64,000 nucleotides of DNA from assembly GCA_027493405.1 (NCBI GenBank), contig JAOSKV010000046.1, positions 7,066 to 71,065 of the forward strand. Direction: 5' to 3'. Numbering within the stretch: the stretch's first letter is position 1; each line of letters opens with the position of its first letter. This DNA is from FEB-22 sp003105195. GTDB taxonomy: Bacteria; Pseudomonadota; Alphaproteobacteria; Rhizobiales; Xanthobacteraceae. The notes beneath the pieces were generated by a model, which was not told the DNA's origin, ran no database searches, and worked only from the letters and a program-made list of their open reading frames with translations. Shown in pieces: positions 1 through 8,662 of this stretch. The position numbers were made by a program, and so were the translations under genes.

Positions 1-198
1 GACGGCACGAAACGGCTGGCATCGGACGACGACCGCCGACCACCTGAAATCGGCGACACCGGCACGGTGGTCGAGATCCTGCACGCTCCCGGGAATCCTC
101 GGATGTATCTGGTCGAATCCTGCGACAGCACAGGCGCATCGGTGTGGGTGTGCGATTTTCTGGCCGAGGAGCTGGAATTGGTGTGGCTTCCCGCGTAG
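1..198 (+). CDS. DUF4926-like small protein, 3' part only
   Basis: The reading frame is open from the first base and ends in TAG at 196-198, giving 65 residues; the start lies outside the window. The visible part reads ...PEIGDTGTVVEIL... then ...YLVESCD..., a short beta-rich pattern (GDxGTVVEI followed by a YLVE strand) like DUF4926 proteins, which are small and often lie in toxin-antitoxin or defence-associated neighbourhoods. No catalytic motif is visible and the function is unknown. The family call rests on pattern recognition of one short segment, so it is tentative. Confidence 0.5.
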   Translation, partial: DGTKRLASDDDRRPPEIGDTGTVVEILHAPGNPRMYLVESCDSTGASVWVCDFLAEELELVWLPA

Positions 199-265
199 CG
201 TCGGTCCCAGTCGGCGAGGCGGCGACAGGCTGGAAGCCGAAGCCCGCATTCCATATGTTCGCGGG

Positions 266-1846
266 ATGAACGACTCGCGCATCAACATCCCGGAATGGAC
301 CGTCTCCGAGCTCTCGGCGGCGCTCCGCAAGACCGTGGAGGAGGCCTACGGCCACGTGCGCGTGCGCGGCGAGGTCTCGGGTTTCCGCGGGCCGCATTCC
401 TCGGGCCACTGCTACTTCGCGCTCAAGGACGAGGGCGCCAAGATCGATGCCGTGGTCTGGAAGGGCAACTATGCCCGCATGCGCTTCAAGCCCGAGGAGG
501 GGCTCGAGGTGATCGCGGTCGGCCGGCTCACCACCTATCCGGGACGCTCCTCCTACCAGATCGTGATCGAGAGCCTGGAGCCCGCCGGCGTGGGCGCGCT
601 GATGGCGCTGCTCGAGGAGCGCAAGCGCAAGCTCGCGGCCGAAGGCCTGTTCGACGAGGCGCGCAAGCAGCTCATTCCGTATCTTCCCGACGTGATCGGC
701 GTGATCACCTCGCCGACCGGCGCCGTCATCCGCGACATCCTGCATCGCCTCGCCGACCGCTTTCCGCGCCGCGTGCTGGTCTGGCCGGTGCGCGTGCAGG
801 GCGAGGGCTCGGCCCAGGAGGTCGCGGCGGCGATCGACGGCTTCAATGCGCTGCCCGAGCGCGGGCCGCTTCCGCGCCCGGACCTGCTGATCGTCGCGCG
901 CGGCGGAGGCTCGCTCGAGGACCTCTGGTCCTTCAACGAGGAGATCGTGGTGCGCGCCGCGGCCGCGAGCCTGATCCCGCTGATCTCCGCGGTCGGCCAC
1001 GAGACCGACGTCACCCTGATCGACTTCGCCGCCGACCGGCGCGCGCCCACGCCGACCGCGGCGGCCGAGATGGCGGTGCCGGTGCGCTCCGAGCTGATCC
1101 TGCAGATCGACGGCCTGGCGCGGCGCCAGCTCGCCTGCTGGCGCCGCGCCATGGAGGCGCGGCGCACCGAGCTGCGCTCGGCGGCCCGCGCGCTGCCGAG
1201 CGCGGACGCGCTGCTGGCGCAGCTGCGCCAGCGCCTCGACGGCCTCGCCGAGCGGCTGCCGCGTGCGCTCAGGGCCAATGCCCAGAGCCATCATGCGGCC
1301 TTCTCCCGCGCCGCGGTGCGGCTCGCGCCCCTGGTGCTGCGCAACCGGGTGCGCGGCGAACGCGAGCGTCTCGTCAATCTCGGCAATCGCCTCGGCCATT
1401 GCGCGCGGGTGCTGCGCGAGCGCCGGCACGAGCGCTGGGCCGCGGTGGCGGGCCGCCTCGCCGCCGCGCTGCGCGCCAACACGGCCGCCCACCGCCAGAC
1501 GATCGGGCGCGACCGCGAGCGCGTCGCCGTGCTCGCCGCCCGCGCGCGGCGCGCGCTCGACGCCGTGGTCGAGCGGCGCGCGAGCCGGCTCGAGCGCACG
1601 GGCCAGCTGCTCGCCGCGTTTTCCTACCAGGGGGTGCTGGCGCGCGGCTTCGCCCTGGTGCGCGATCCGGCCGGCCGGCCGCTGCGCAGCGTCGCGGCCG
1701 TCACGCCCGGCCTCGCCCTCGACATCGAGCTGACCGACGGTCACGTGGCCGCCGTCGCGACCGAGGGCGGCGCGCCGAAACCCGCGCCCGCGAAATCCAA
1801 GCCCAAGCGCATGCGCGAGGGGCAGGGCAGCCTGTTCGAGACCTGA
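266..1846 (+). CDS. xseA: Exodeoxyribonuclease VII large subunit
   Basis: Catalytic subunit of exonuclease VII, a cytoplasmic single-strand DNA exonuclease that makes oligonucleotides and acts in mismatch repair and damage processing together with XseB (not in this window). The 526 residues start with an OB-fold (about 5-105, EWTVSELSAALRKTVEE ... VRGEVSGF). The catalytic domain follows, with VIGVITSPTGAVIRDI near 146, LLIVARGGGSLEDLWSFNEE near 210, and AVGHETDVTLIDFAADRRAPTPTAAAE near 247. The C-terminal half is an arginine- and alanine-rich coiled coil that ends with a typical ARGFALVRD segment. It is somewhat longer than the usual 450 or so residues. The ATG is the first start after the upstream stop and aligns with the normal N-terminus. 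Confidence 0.96.
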   Translation: MNDSRINIPEWTVSELSAALRKTVEEAYGHVRVRGEVSGFRGPHSSGHCYFALKDEGAKIDAVVWKGNYARMRFKPEEGLEVIAVGRLTTYPGRSSYQIVIESLEPAGVGALMALLEERKRKLAAEGLFDEARKQLIPYLPDVIGVITSPTGAVIRDILHRLADRFPRRVLVWPVRVQGEGSAQEVAAAIDGFNALPERGPLPRPDLLIVARGGGSLEDLWSFNEEIVVRAAAASLIPLISAVGHETDVTLIDFAADRRAPTPTAAAEMAVPVRSELILQIDGLARRQLACWRRAMEARRTELRSAARALPSADALLAQLRQRLDGLAERLPRALRANAQSHHAAFSRAAVRLAPLVLRNRVRGERERLVNLGNRLGHCARVLRERRHERWAAVAGRLAAALRANTAAHRQTIGRDRERVAVLAARARRALDAVVERRASRLERTGQLLAAFSYQGVLARGFALVRDPAGRPLRSVAAVTPGLALDIELTDGHVAAVATEGGAPKPAPAKSKPKRMREGQGSLFET

Positions 1847-1924
1847 CGCGTCCCGCCCCGGGTGGGTTTAACGCCGGCCTGCGAGCCACTATCTTGGGAG
1901 TGCGCTCCAGGAACGGAGGTCCTC

Positions 1925-2149
1925 TTGCTCAATCGCTACAGCGGCCCGGGGCCCATGGCCGGGGAGGCCGAGGTGAAGTACCTCGACGGGGACTTTCGCG
2001 TGATCCGTCCCGGCGCCTTCGTCCGCTGCGCCGTCACCGGCGTCCCGATTCCCCTCGAGGAGCTGAAATACTGGAGCGTGGAGCTGCAGGAGCCCTATGC
2101 CTCGCCCGAGGCGGTGCTCAGGCGCCACCATCCCGACCGGGTGCCCTGA
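1925..2149 (+). CDS. DUF2093 family protein
   Basis: A 74-residue protein with the DUF2093 pattern: NRY near the start, EVKYLDGDFRVIRPGAFVRC, VTGVPIPLEELKYWSV, QEPYAS. The family is small, cytoplasmic, nearly restricted to Alphaproteobacteria and of unknown function. The start was chosen as TTG at 1925 because a strong GGAGG (1915-1919) lies five bases upstream and the protein then begins LNRYSG as in relatives; an ATG at 1862 would add 21 residues unlike the family. It lies just after xseA, a common alphaproteobacterial pairing, and its last 32 bases overlap the end of the convergent lpxK. Confidence 0.88.
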   Translation: MLNRYSGPGPMAGEAEVKYLDGDFRVIRPGAFVRCAVTGVPIPLEELKYWSVELQEPYASPEAVLRRHHPDRVP

Positions 2150-3161
2150 CCTCCGGCCGCTGCGACCGGCGGCGCGCCACCGTCTCGAGCACCAGGGCGC
2201 GGAAGGCGTCCGCCTCTTCGACCACCAGCCTGACCGGCAGCGCCAGCGCCCGCGCCGCGAGCTCGGCGCAATCCGGATCCCCCTCGCAACGCGCGAGATC
2301 CTTCTCGGTGGTCACGAGCCGCAGGTTCCCGGCCTCGGCCTCCGCGATCAGCGCCGCGGCCTCGGCCCGGCCGAAGCGATGGTGATCCGGATAGCCGCGG
2401 CGCACCGCGACCGCGATACCGGCCGCCTCCAGCGTGGCGAAGAACTTGTCCGGGTCGCCGATTCCCGCGAAGGCGAGCACGCTTTGGCCTCGCAGCGCCG
2501 CGATCGTGTCCGGATCCGGCTTCAGCGTCGCGTGGAACAGCGGCAACCGCCGCGCGCGCGCCGCGATCACGACCGGCGCCGCTCCCGTGACCGTGCCGAC
2601 GATCAGCACCGCCTGCGCGCGGTCGAGCTGCGCGTCGAGCGGTGCGCGCATCGGGCCGGCCGGGAATACCCGGCCGTTGCCGAGCCCCCGGCGCCCGTCC
2701 ACCACCAGGATCGCGAGATCCTTGGCGAGCGCGGGATTCTGGAAGCCGTCGTCCATCACGATCACCGAGGCGTCCTCCGCCGCGAGCGCCGCGCCGGCGA
2801 CGCGCTCGCGTGCGACGATTGTCGGCGCCGCGCGCGCGAGCAGCCGCGCCTCGTCGCCGACCTCGTGCGCGGTGTGCTGCGGCGTCACGCGCAGCGGCCC
2901 CTTCAGCGCGCCGCCATAACCGCGCGTGAGGAAGGCCGGCCGCTCCCCGGCGGCGCGCAGGATCTCGGCGATCGCGAGCGCGGTCGGCGTCTTGCCGGCG
3001 CCGCCGAGCGTCGGATTGCCGACGCAGATGACCGGGCGTGCGCACTCCGCGCCCTGGCCCGAAAGACGCGCGGCCGCGACGGCGCCGTAGACGGCCGCGA
3101 ACGGCCGCAGCAGCGCCGCGGCCGCGCCAGGCTTCTCCCACCAGAAGCGTGGGGCCCGCAT
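2118..3161 (-). CDS. lpxK: Tetraacyldisaccharide 4'-kinase
   Basis: Inner-membrane-associated kinase that phosphorylates the 4' position of tetraacyldisaccharide-1-phosphate to give lipid IVA, the sixth step of lipid A synthesis. The 347 residues begin MRAPRFWWEKPG, followed by a hydrophobic N-terminal helix and the P-loop VGNPTLGGAGKTP near residue 46. LTRGYGG and VIVMDDGFQNP follow, both diagnostic of LpxK. ATG 3161 was preferred over an upstream GTG (3179) because relatives start at this MRxPxFWW segment. It is the last gene of a leftward cluster with waaA and the acyltransferase, consistent with coordinated lipid A-core assembly. The stop overlaps the DUF2093 gene by 32 bases. Confidence 0.95.
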   Translation of the reverse strand: MRAPRFWWEKPGAAAALLRPFAAVYGAVAAARLSGQGAECARPVICVGNPTLGGAGKTPTALAIAEILRAAGERPAFLTRGYGGALKGPLRVTPQHTAHEVGDEARLLARAAPTIVARERVAGAALAAEDASVIVMDDGFQNPALAKDLAILVVDGRRGLGNGRVFPAGPMRAPLDAQLDRAQAVLIVGTVTGAAPVVIAARARRLPLFHATLKPDPDTIAALRGQSVLAFAGIGDPDKFFATLEAAGIAVAVRRGYPDHHRFGRAEAAALIAEAEAGNLRLVTTEKDLARCEGDPDCAELAARALALPVRLVVEEADAFRALVLETVARRRSQRPEVRAPGRDGGA

Positions 3162-3216
3162 GGCTAGTGCGTCCCGCACAGGAGCGGGCCGGACGGCCGC
3201 GCGCCGCGTTCCGCGA

Positions 3217-4515
3217 TCATGCGCTCTGATGCTCGAGCTGCAGCTGCATCAGGTACGGCTCCAGCGCCGTGAAGGTGCGCGCCAGCGCGCCGCCGAGCTG
3301 CTCGACCGTCTTGTGCGCGGCGTCGGCGACCGCCTTGCGCGCGGCGGGATCGGTGAGCAGCGCGCCGAGCCGCGCCGTGAGGAACTCCACGTCGCTCACC
3401 TGCTCGGCGCCGTGGCTCTGGTCGAGCGCCGCGTAGATCTCGCGGAAGTTCCAGACATGCGGTCCGTGCAGGATGGCGGCGCCGAGCTTGGCGGCCTCGA
3501 TCGGGTTCTGCCCGCCGTGGCGCACCAGCGAGCCGCCGATGAACACGATCGGCGCCAGCCGGTAGACGAGCCCGAGCTCGCCGATGGTGTCGGCCACGTA
3601 GATCTCGGTCCCGCGGTCGGGCAGCTGGCCGCGCGAGCGCATCAGCGCGCTCAGGTTCGCGATCGTCGCGATGTCGACGATGCCCGGCCCGCGCTCCGGA
3701 TGGCGCGGCACCACCGTGGTGATCAGCCCGGGACAGCGCCGGCGCAGATGCTGATGCGCCTGGATGATCAGCGCCTCCTCGCCCGGATGGGTCGAGGCCG
3801 CGGCGATCAGCGGGCGCCCGCCGATCGCGTTGCGCAGCGCCAGGAACTTCTCGGCGTCGACCGGCGGCGCCGGCACGTCGAGCTTGAGGTTGCCGGTCAC
3901 GCTCACCCGCGGCGCGCCGAGATCGCCGTAGCGCTCCGCATCCGCCTCCGACTGCGCGAGGCAGAGGTCGAAGCGGCCGAGCAGCGCGCGGATCGTGCCC
4001 GGAAGATAGCGCCAGCGCGTGAACGAGCGCTCCGAGAGCCTGCCGTTCACCAGGATCAGCGGGATGCCGCGCTCCGCGCATTCCATGATCAGGTTCGGCC
4101 ACAGGTCGGATTCGGCGAGCAGCACCAGGTTGGGCCGCCAGTGCGCGACGAAGCGCGCGACGAAGGGCGGCGAATCCAGCGGCACGAACTGGTGGATCGC
4201 GCCCTCCGGCAGCCGGTGCTCTGCGAGCTGCGCCGAAGTCACGGTGCCCGAGGTGACGAGCACGTTGAAGCCGCGCGCGCGCAGTCGCTCCACCAGCGGA
4301 ATCGTCGCGATCATCTCGCCCACGCTCGCGCCGTGCGCCCAGATCAGCGGTCCGGGGGGGCGCGCGAGCGCGCTCTCGCCGCGACGCTCGGCGAGCCGCT
4401 CGGGATCCTCCTTGCCGCGCTTGAGCCGGCTGGCGAGCAGCATGGGCGCGACCGGCGCCGCGGCGGCGGCGAGCTGCCGATAGGCGCGCAGCGTCCAGGG
4501 CATGCGGTCAGCCAC
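3217..4515 (-). CDS. waaA: 3-deoxy-D-manno-octulosonic acid transferase
   Basis: Transfers Kdo from CMP-Kdo to lipid IVA at the inner membrane (GT30 family). The 432 residues carry the N-terminal anchor, HGASVGEMIA with the catalytic glutamate near residue 60, LVTSGTVTSA, a central VLLAESDLWPNL, the nucleotide-sugar region (ASTHPGEE), and the C-terminal GGSLVRHGGQNPIEAAKLG loop. GTG at 4515 follows GGGGAG and gives VADRMPWTLRAYR; ATG at 4503 is the alternative. The start overlaps the stop of the upstream acyltransferase by eight bases, indicating translational coupling. Confidence 0.95.
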   Translation of the reverse strand: MADRMPWTLRAYRQLAAAAAPVAPMLLASRLKRGKEDPERLAERRGESALARPPGPLIWAHGASVGEMIATIPLVERLRARGFNVLVTSGTVTSAQLAEHRLPEGAIHQFVPLDSPPFVARFVAHWRPNLVLLAESDLWPNLIMECAERGIPLILVNGRLSERSFTRWRYLPGTIRALLGRFDLCLAQSEADAERYGDLGAPRVSVTGNLKLDVPAPPVDAEKFLALRNAIGGRPLIAAASTHPGEEALIIQAHQHLRRRCPGLITTVVPRHPERGPGIVDIATIANLSALMRSRGQLPDRGTEIYVADTIGELGLVYRLAPIVFIGGSLVRHGGQNPIEAAKLGAAILHGPHVWNFREIYAALDQSHGAEQVSDVEFLTARLGALLTDPAARKAVADAAHKTVEQLGGALARTFTALEPYLMQLQLEHQSA

Positions 4516-5216
4516 GGTCTCCCCGCTTCCTGTCGACCATCGCATAGGCCCGTTCGGTGACCGCGTTGAGCCGGCTCTCGACCTCGCGACGATAGGCTTC
4601 GAGGGCGTCGTTGTCAGCGTCCGCCGGCACGCGCACCGGCTCCCCGATCACGGCGGCGCCGCGGCTGAAAGGCAGGTTGATCGTGGTGCGGTCCCAATTG
4701 TCGAGCGTGATGCGCCGGCTCGCCGCGAACGCGACCGGGAAGATCGGCCGTCCCGAGGTGCGCGCCAGCATCACGATGCCGAGGCCCGCCACCCGCGCGA
4801 CCTTCGGCACGTCGGCCGTGAGGATCACGTTGTCGCCCTCGCGCAACGCCGTCACCATGGCCTGGAAGGCCACGACGCCGCCCCTTCTCGTCGAAGCGCC
4901 CGCCGTGATTGCCGGAGCCGCGGATCGTGCCGAGGCCGAGCCGCTCGGCCGCGATCGCGTTGATCTCGCCGTCGCGATGGCGCGAGATCAGCACCTTGGA
5001 CCGGTAGCTCTCCTGGTGGCCGAAGGCGGTGACGAAATGCTGCCCGTGCCAGAGCGCGAGGATCACCGGCGCTTCCGGCCCGAAGCGCTCGAACCCGTCG
5101 GGCGGATCGAGCTCGAAGCGGCTGGTCTTCTCCACCAGGCGCAGATACTCGGCCGCCAGCGTGCCGATGGCCACCTGGACCCAGCGCTTCCGACCCAGGC
5201 GCTTCAACGAGAGCAT
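4508..5216 (-). pseudogene. Lysophospholipid acyltransferase (DUF374), frameshifted
   Basis: Two adjacent reading frames together give a whole DUF374-type acyltransferase, an inner-membrane enzyme of the PlsC/LpxL superfamily. The N-terminal half starts at ATG 5216 (MLSLKRLGRKRWVQ) and contains ALWHGQHF and ISRHRDGE, then GTIRGSGNHGGRFDEKG. The C-terminal half continues as VVAFQAMVTALREG, with TADVPKVARVAGLGIVMLA and GRPIFPVAFA. The switch falls at the CCCC run 4881-4884, where one base fewer would restore DEKGGVVAFQAM. Only this one base is wrong and both halves are well conserved, so a sequencing error is more likely than true decay. It lies between DUF4170 and waaA and is probably co-transcribed with them. 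Confidence 0.88.
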
Positions 5217-5232
5217 CGCCGCGGGCACTCGC

Positions 5233-5484
5233 TCAGCGCTGCCGTGCCATGTCGGTCTCGGGATCGAGCAGCCGGTGCAGGTGGACGATGAAGTAGCGCA
5301 TCTGCGCGTTGTCGACGGTCTTCTGCGCCTGCGCCTTCCAGGCCGCATAGGCGCTCGCGTAGTCCGGATAGATGCCGACGATGTCGAGGCGCGCGAGGTC
5401 CTTGAATTCGACGTCCTCCAGGCGGGCGAGCTCGCCGCCGAAGACCAGATGGAGCAGCTGCTTGCGTGCCGGCATATCCGACAT
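5233..5484 (-). CDS. DUF4170 family protein
   Basis: An 83-residue protein with the DUF4170 pattern: LLHLVFGGEL near the N-terminus, VEFKDLARLDIVGIYPDY, AYAAWKAQAQKTVDNA, MRYFIVHLHRLLDPE. The family is alphaproteobacterial, soluble and of unknown function. It almost always lies, as here, between an inositol-monophosphatase-type gene and a DUF374 acyltransferase ahead of waaA/lpxK, which suggests but does not prove a link to envelope lipid metabolism. The start could be ATG 5484 or the internal ATG three codons later (MPARKQ). Confidence 0.9.
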   Translation of the reverse strand: MSDMPARKQLLHLVFGGELARLEDVEFKDLARLDIVGIYPDYASAYAAWKAQAQKTVDNAQMRYFIVHLHRLLDPETDMARQR

Positions 5485-5526
5485 GGTCGATCCTCGGGGT
5501 GCAGGTCGCGCGCGGACGGGCGGCTG

Positions 5527-6336
5527 TCACGCGAAGGCGTGCTTTTGGCCCTGCATCAGCTCGACGAGCGCCGCATGGCGTTCGCCGCCGGCGGCCACCA
5601 GCGCGCTGTGCCGCGGAACCGTGCGGTTATAGGTCAAGACGCGCCCATCGAGGGTCGTCAGGGCGCCGCCGGCTTCGTGCACCAAAAGATCGGCCGCCGC
5701 AAGGTCCCAGTCGTGGCTGTCCGTGGACGCGAAGGCGATGTCGAGCCGGCCCGAGGCGACCCGCGCGAGCCTGAGCGCGAGGGAATGGACCTTGGGCTCG
5801 CTGACGAGGTCCGGGGCGATTCGCGTCAGGGTTTTGAGGTACGGCTTCGGTCCCGCGGCGCGCGCCCCGGCGAGGCCGGCGCCGGGCGTGGCCGCGATCG
5901 GCGAATCGTTGAGGCGCGCGCCGGTCCCTGCCGCCGCGGCGAACAGCGCCTCCTCGACCGGCGCATAGATGCACGCCACCACCGGGCGGCCCTGCCGCAC
6001 CAGCGCCACCGAGATCGACCAGTCCGCGAGCCCCGCCAGATAGGCGCGCGTGCCGTCGATCGGATCGACGATCCAGAGGAGTGACGCTGCGAGACGGGTC
6101 TGGTCGTCGTGGCTCTCCTCCGAGAGCCAGCCGCATCCCGGCAGGATCGCGGCGAGCCGGTCGCGCAGGAACTCGTCGACCGCGATGTCGGCCTCGCTCA
6201 CCGGCGAGTCGTGCGCCTTGGTCCAGCTCTTCAGGGTCGCGCCGGCCATGCGCCGCGCGATCGCGCCGGCCTCGCGCACCGCGGCCGCGACCTCGGCGCG
6301 CAGCGCCGGGAGCAGCGTCTCGTCAACGGCCCGCAA
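5527..6336 (-). CDS. cysQ: 3'(2'),5'-bisphosphate nucleotidase / inositol monophosphatase family
   Basis: Mg2+-dependent phosphatase of the IMPase fold. CysQ members hydrolyse PAP/PAPS from sulfate assimilation; inositol-phosphate activity is the alternative. The 269-residue form shows SWTKAHDSPVSEADIAVDEFL, the metal site GWLSEESHDD with WIVDPIDGTRAYLAG, and the C-terminal HDWDLAAADLLVHEAGG. The start was chosen as TTG 6336, seven bases after GGAGGGG; ATG 6369 would overlap pmbA further. The TTG still overlaps the pmbA stop (6323-6325), so the two are likely coupled. Assignment to CysQ rather than SuhB is by overall resemblance only. Confidence 0.85.
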   Translation of the reverse strand: MRAVDETLLPALRAEVAAAVREAGAIARRMAGATLKSWTKAHDSPVSEADIAVDEFLRDRLAAILPGCGWLSEESHDDQTRLAASLLWIVDPIDGTRAYLAGLADWSISVALVRQGRPVVACIYAPVEEALFAAAAGTGARLNDSPIAATPGAGLAGARAAGPKPYLKTLTRIAPDLVSEPKVHSLALRLARVASGRLDIAFASTDSHDWDLAAADLLVHEAGGALTTLDGRVLTYNRTVPRHSALVAAGGERHAALVELMQGQKHAFA

Positions 6337-7672
6337 CGGTGAGCCCCTCCACGCGGACGGTGGGCGCATTGACGCCGTAGCGGAACGCGAGATCGTCGGC
6401 CGGCTCGAGATTGGCGAACATCTCGGCGAGGTGTCCCGCGATCGTCACCTCGCTCACCGGATAGGCGAGGGTGCCGCGCTCGATCCAGAAGCCGGCCGCG
6501 CCGCGGCTGTAGTCGCCGGTCACGAGGTTCGCGCCCATGCCGATCAGGTCGGTGACGTAGAAGCCGTCGTCGATGTCGCGGATCAGATCCTCGCGCGTCC
6601 GCGTGCCGGCCGCGAGATGCAGGTTGGTGGAGGCCGGCGAGGGCGAGGAGGAGACGCCGCGCTGCGCGTGCCCGGTGGTCGAAAGGCCGAGCTCGCGCGC
6701 CGTCGCGCTGTCCAGGAACCACGAGGCGAGCACGCCGTCCTCGATCACCGCCAGGGTGCGGCCGGCGACGCCTTCGCCGTCGAAGGGACGCGAACGCAGG
6801 CCGCGCCGGCGCAGCGGATCGTCGATCACCCGGATGCCGGGGCGGAACAGCCGCGCCCCCAGCCGGTCCTGCAGGAAGCTGGTCTTGCGCGCGACCGCGC
6901 TGCCGTTGATCGCGCCCGCGAGGTGCCCGATCAGCGATGACGCCACGCGCGGATCGAACACCACCGGCACGCGCCGGGTCTCGACCTTGCGGGGATGGAG
7001 CCGCTCCACCGCGCGCGTCGCGGCCTTGCGCCCGATCGCCCCCGGGTCGTCGAGATCGGCGGCGTGCAGCGCCGAGGTGAAGTCGTAGTCGCGCTCCATC
7101 GCGGTGCCTTCGCCCGCGATCGCCGTCATCGCGAGGCTGTGGCGCGACGCCAGGTAGGCCCCGCGAAATCCGTGGCTCGTCGCCAGCACCATGCCGCCGA
7201 CGCCGCTTGACGCCGAGGCGCCGCCCGAGCGGGTCACGCCCGCCACCGCGAGCGCCGCCGCCTCGGCGCTGCGCGCGAGACCTTCGAGCTGCGTGACCGA
7301 AGGCAGCTCCGGATCGACCATGTCGAGATCGGGGATCTCGCGCGCGAGACGGTCCGGCTCGGCGAGGCCGGCGAAGCGATCCTCGGGCGCGACGCGCGCC
7401 ATGGCGACCGCCCGCTCGGCCAGCGCCTTGGCGTCGAGGTGGCCGGTATCGTTGGTGGAGACCACCGCCTGGCGCCGCCCCACCAGGACCCGCAGCCCGA
7501 CATCGTCGCCTTCCGAGCGCTCGCTCTCCTCGACCGCGTCGTCGCGCACTTCCACCGAAAGCGAGATCGAGCGCACCGCGACCGCGTCGGCCGCATCGGC
7601 GCCCGCCCGCCTGGCGGCGGCGACGAGGCTCTCGGCGAGGTCGATGAGGACGGACTGGTCGAGCAGCGACAT
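6323..7672 (-). CDS. pmbA: PmbA/TldD family metallopeptidase subunit
   Basis: 449 residues matching PmbA (TldE), which pairs with TldD to form a cytoplasmic protease that degrades unfolded peptides and matures some ribosomally made peptides. Seen: the N-terminal ARRAGADAADAV segment, VGLRVLVGRRQAVVSTND, then RVPVVFDPRVASSLIGHLAGAINGSAVARKTSF, and the C-terminal GANLVTGDYSRGAAGFWIE and NLEPADDLAFR. PmbA lacks the HExxxH of TldD, as expected. It heads the leftward envelope cluster and its stop overlaps the phosphatase start. Confidence 0.94.
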   Translation of the reverse strand: MSLLDQSVLIDLAESLVAAARRAGADAADAVAVRSISLSVEVRDDAVEESERSEGDDVGLRVLVGRRQAVVSTNDTGHLDAKALAERAVAMARVAPEDRFAGLAEPDRLAREIPDLDMVDPELPSVTQLEGLARSAEAAALAVAGVTRSGGASASSGVGGMVLATSHGFRGAYLASRHSLAMTAIAGEGTAMERDYDFTSALHAADLDDPGAIGRKAATRAVERLHPRKVETRRVPVVFDPRVASSLIGHLAGAINGSAVARKTSFLQDRLGARLFRPGIRVIDDPLRRRGLRSRPFDGEGVAGRTLAVIEDGVLASWFLDSATARELGLSTTGHAQRGVSSSPSPASTNLHLAAGTRTREDLIRDIDDGFYVTDLIGMGANLVTGDYSRGAAGFWIERGTLAYPVSEVTIAGHLAEMFANLEPADDLAFRYGVNAPTVRVEGLTVAGR

Positions 7673-8074
7673 CGTGGCTCCAATCTGTGCGGCCCTCGGC
7701 GGCCAGGCGGCCCGCGCCCGGCCGAGGCGCCGGCCCGAGCCGATTCAACCGGTGCCGAAACGGCTGTAGACGGCATCCGGCAGACCCGAGTCAACCGCGG
7801 CGCCGCGGCCTGTCCGGCCCGATCCGTCACATGGGCGCGCCCGAGCGCGGGCGCAAGCGCGGTTTCCGGATCCTTACCCCTGGGAGGGGCGAGAGGCGGA
7901 GTCGCCCCCGCATCCGCAGAAATTTCGGCTGTCCGGCAAGAGGTCGTCAATCATGTCGCGCGAAGGGGCCGGCGCTACCCTCGCTTAACCAGCGAAATTA
8001 AGCGGACCGCGACGGCGCCGTGGCATGCTCCGCGCAAGATCAGGGTGCTCAAGACACCCGGCAGGGAGCCGATC
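7673..8074. other. Intergenic region with no gene seen
   Basis: About 400 bases between the divergent pmbA and DUF6101 genes, so promoters for both should lie here. No open frame with a plausible product, RNA gene or terminator was found. The only structure noted is a small inverted repeat, CGCTTAA (7982-7988) and TTAAGCG (7998-8004) separated by nine bases, about 70 bases before the DUF6101 start. It could be an operator, but nothing else supports that. Confidence 0.5.
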
Positions 8075-8660
8075 GTGAGGCGTCAGACAGAGCTCGGCGG
8101 GGCCAACTCCGCCGGGTCGAGCCGCGACACGCGGCTCGACCCCTTCGCGTTGCCGGCCCGCTTCACCGCGAGGGACGCGGGCCGCCGACGGGCGCGTGCG
8201 CCATGTCGAGCTCCATCGCGAGCGCGTGGTGCTGCGCCGCGCCGTGCGCGGCATGCGCGTGGCGCTCAACCTGCCGGTCGCGCTGTTCCAGGGCGTCGCC
8301 ATCCGCGCGATCGAGGGCGATGCGGAAGGCCCGGCGCGTCTCGTGGTCTTCCTCGCGCATCGCGATCCGCAGCTCTCGGTTCCGCTGGCCGAGGCCGCCG
8401 ACACCGACGACATCGTCGCCGAGTGGCAGCTCTGGGCGCGCGTCCTCGCACGGCCGCTGCTGCTCGCCGACCAGGACGGCACGCTGCGCGCGCCGTTCCC
8501 GCATCTCGGCGCCGTGCGCGTGAAGCGCCCCGCACCGCGCCGCCGCCGCAACACCGCGCTCAAGGGCCGGCATCCGCTGTTCCTGTTGCGCCGCCGACCC
8601 GGCGTGAAGCGCGCGCCCCTCGTGCATCGGGGCGAGCGCGAGATCATCGCGCGCGGCTGA
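8075..8660 (+). pseudogene. DUF6101 family protein, frameshifted
   Basis: A complete DUF6101-like protein of about 195 residues is present in two frames. The first part, from GTG 8075, reads VRRQTELGG ... RLDPFALPARFTARDAG. The second, from about 8184, reads ADGRVRHVELHRERVVLRRAVRGMRVALNLP, DADDIVAEW-like and LLRRRPG motifs, and ends PLVHRGEREIIARG. One extra base between 8178 and 8184 (GCGGGCCGCC) separates them. The family is found in Bradyrhizobium-type bacteria and its function is unknown. Both halves are intact and family-like, so an assembly error is likely. The gene runs convergent with ubiA, ending two bases from it. Confidence 0.75.
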
Positions 8661-8662
8661 TT

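Noticed and set aside
7982..8004. CtrA binding site near the DUF6101 promoter
   Set aside because: The two TTAA halves are nine bases apart; CtrA sites need seven.
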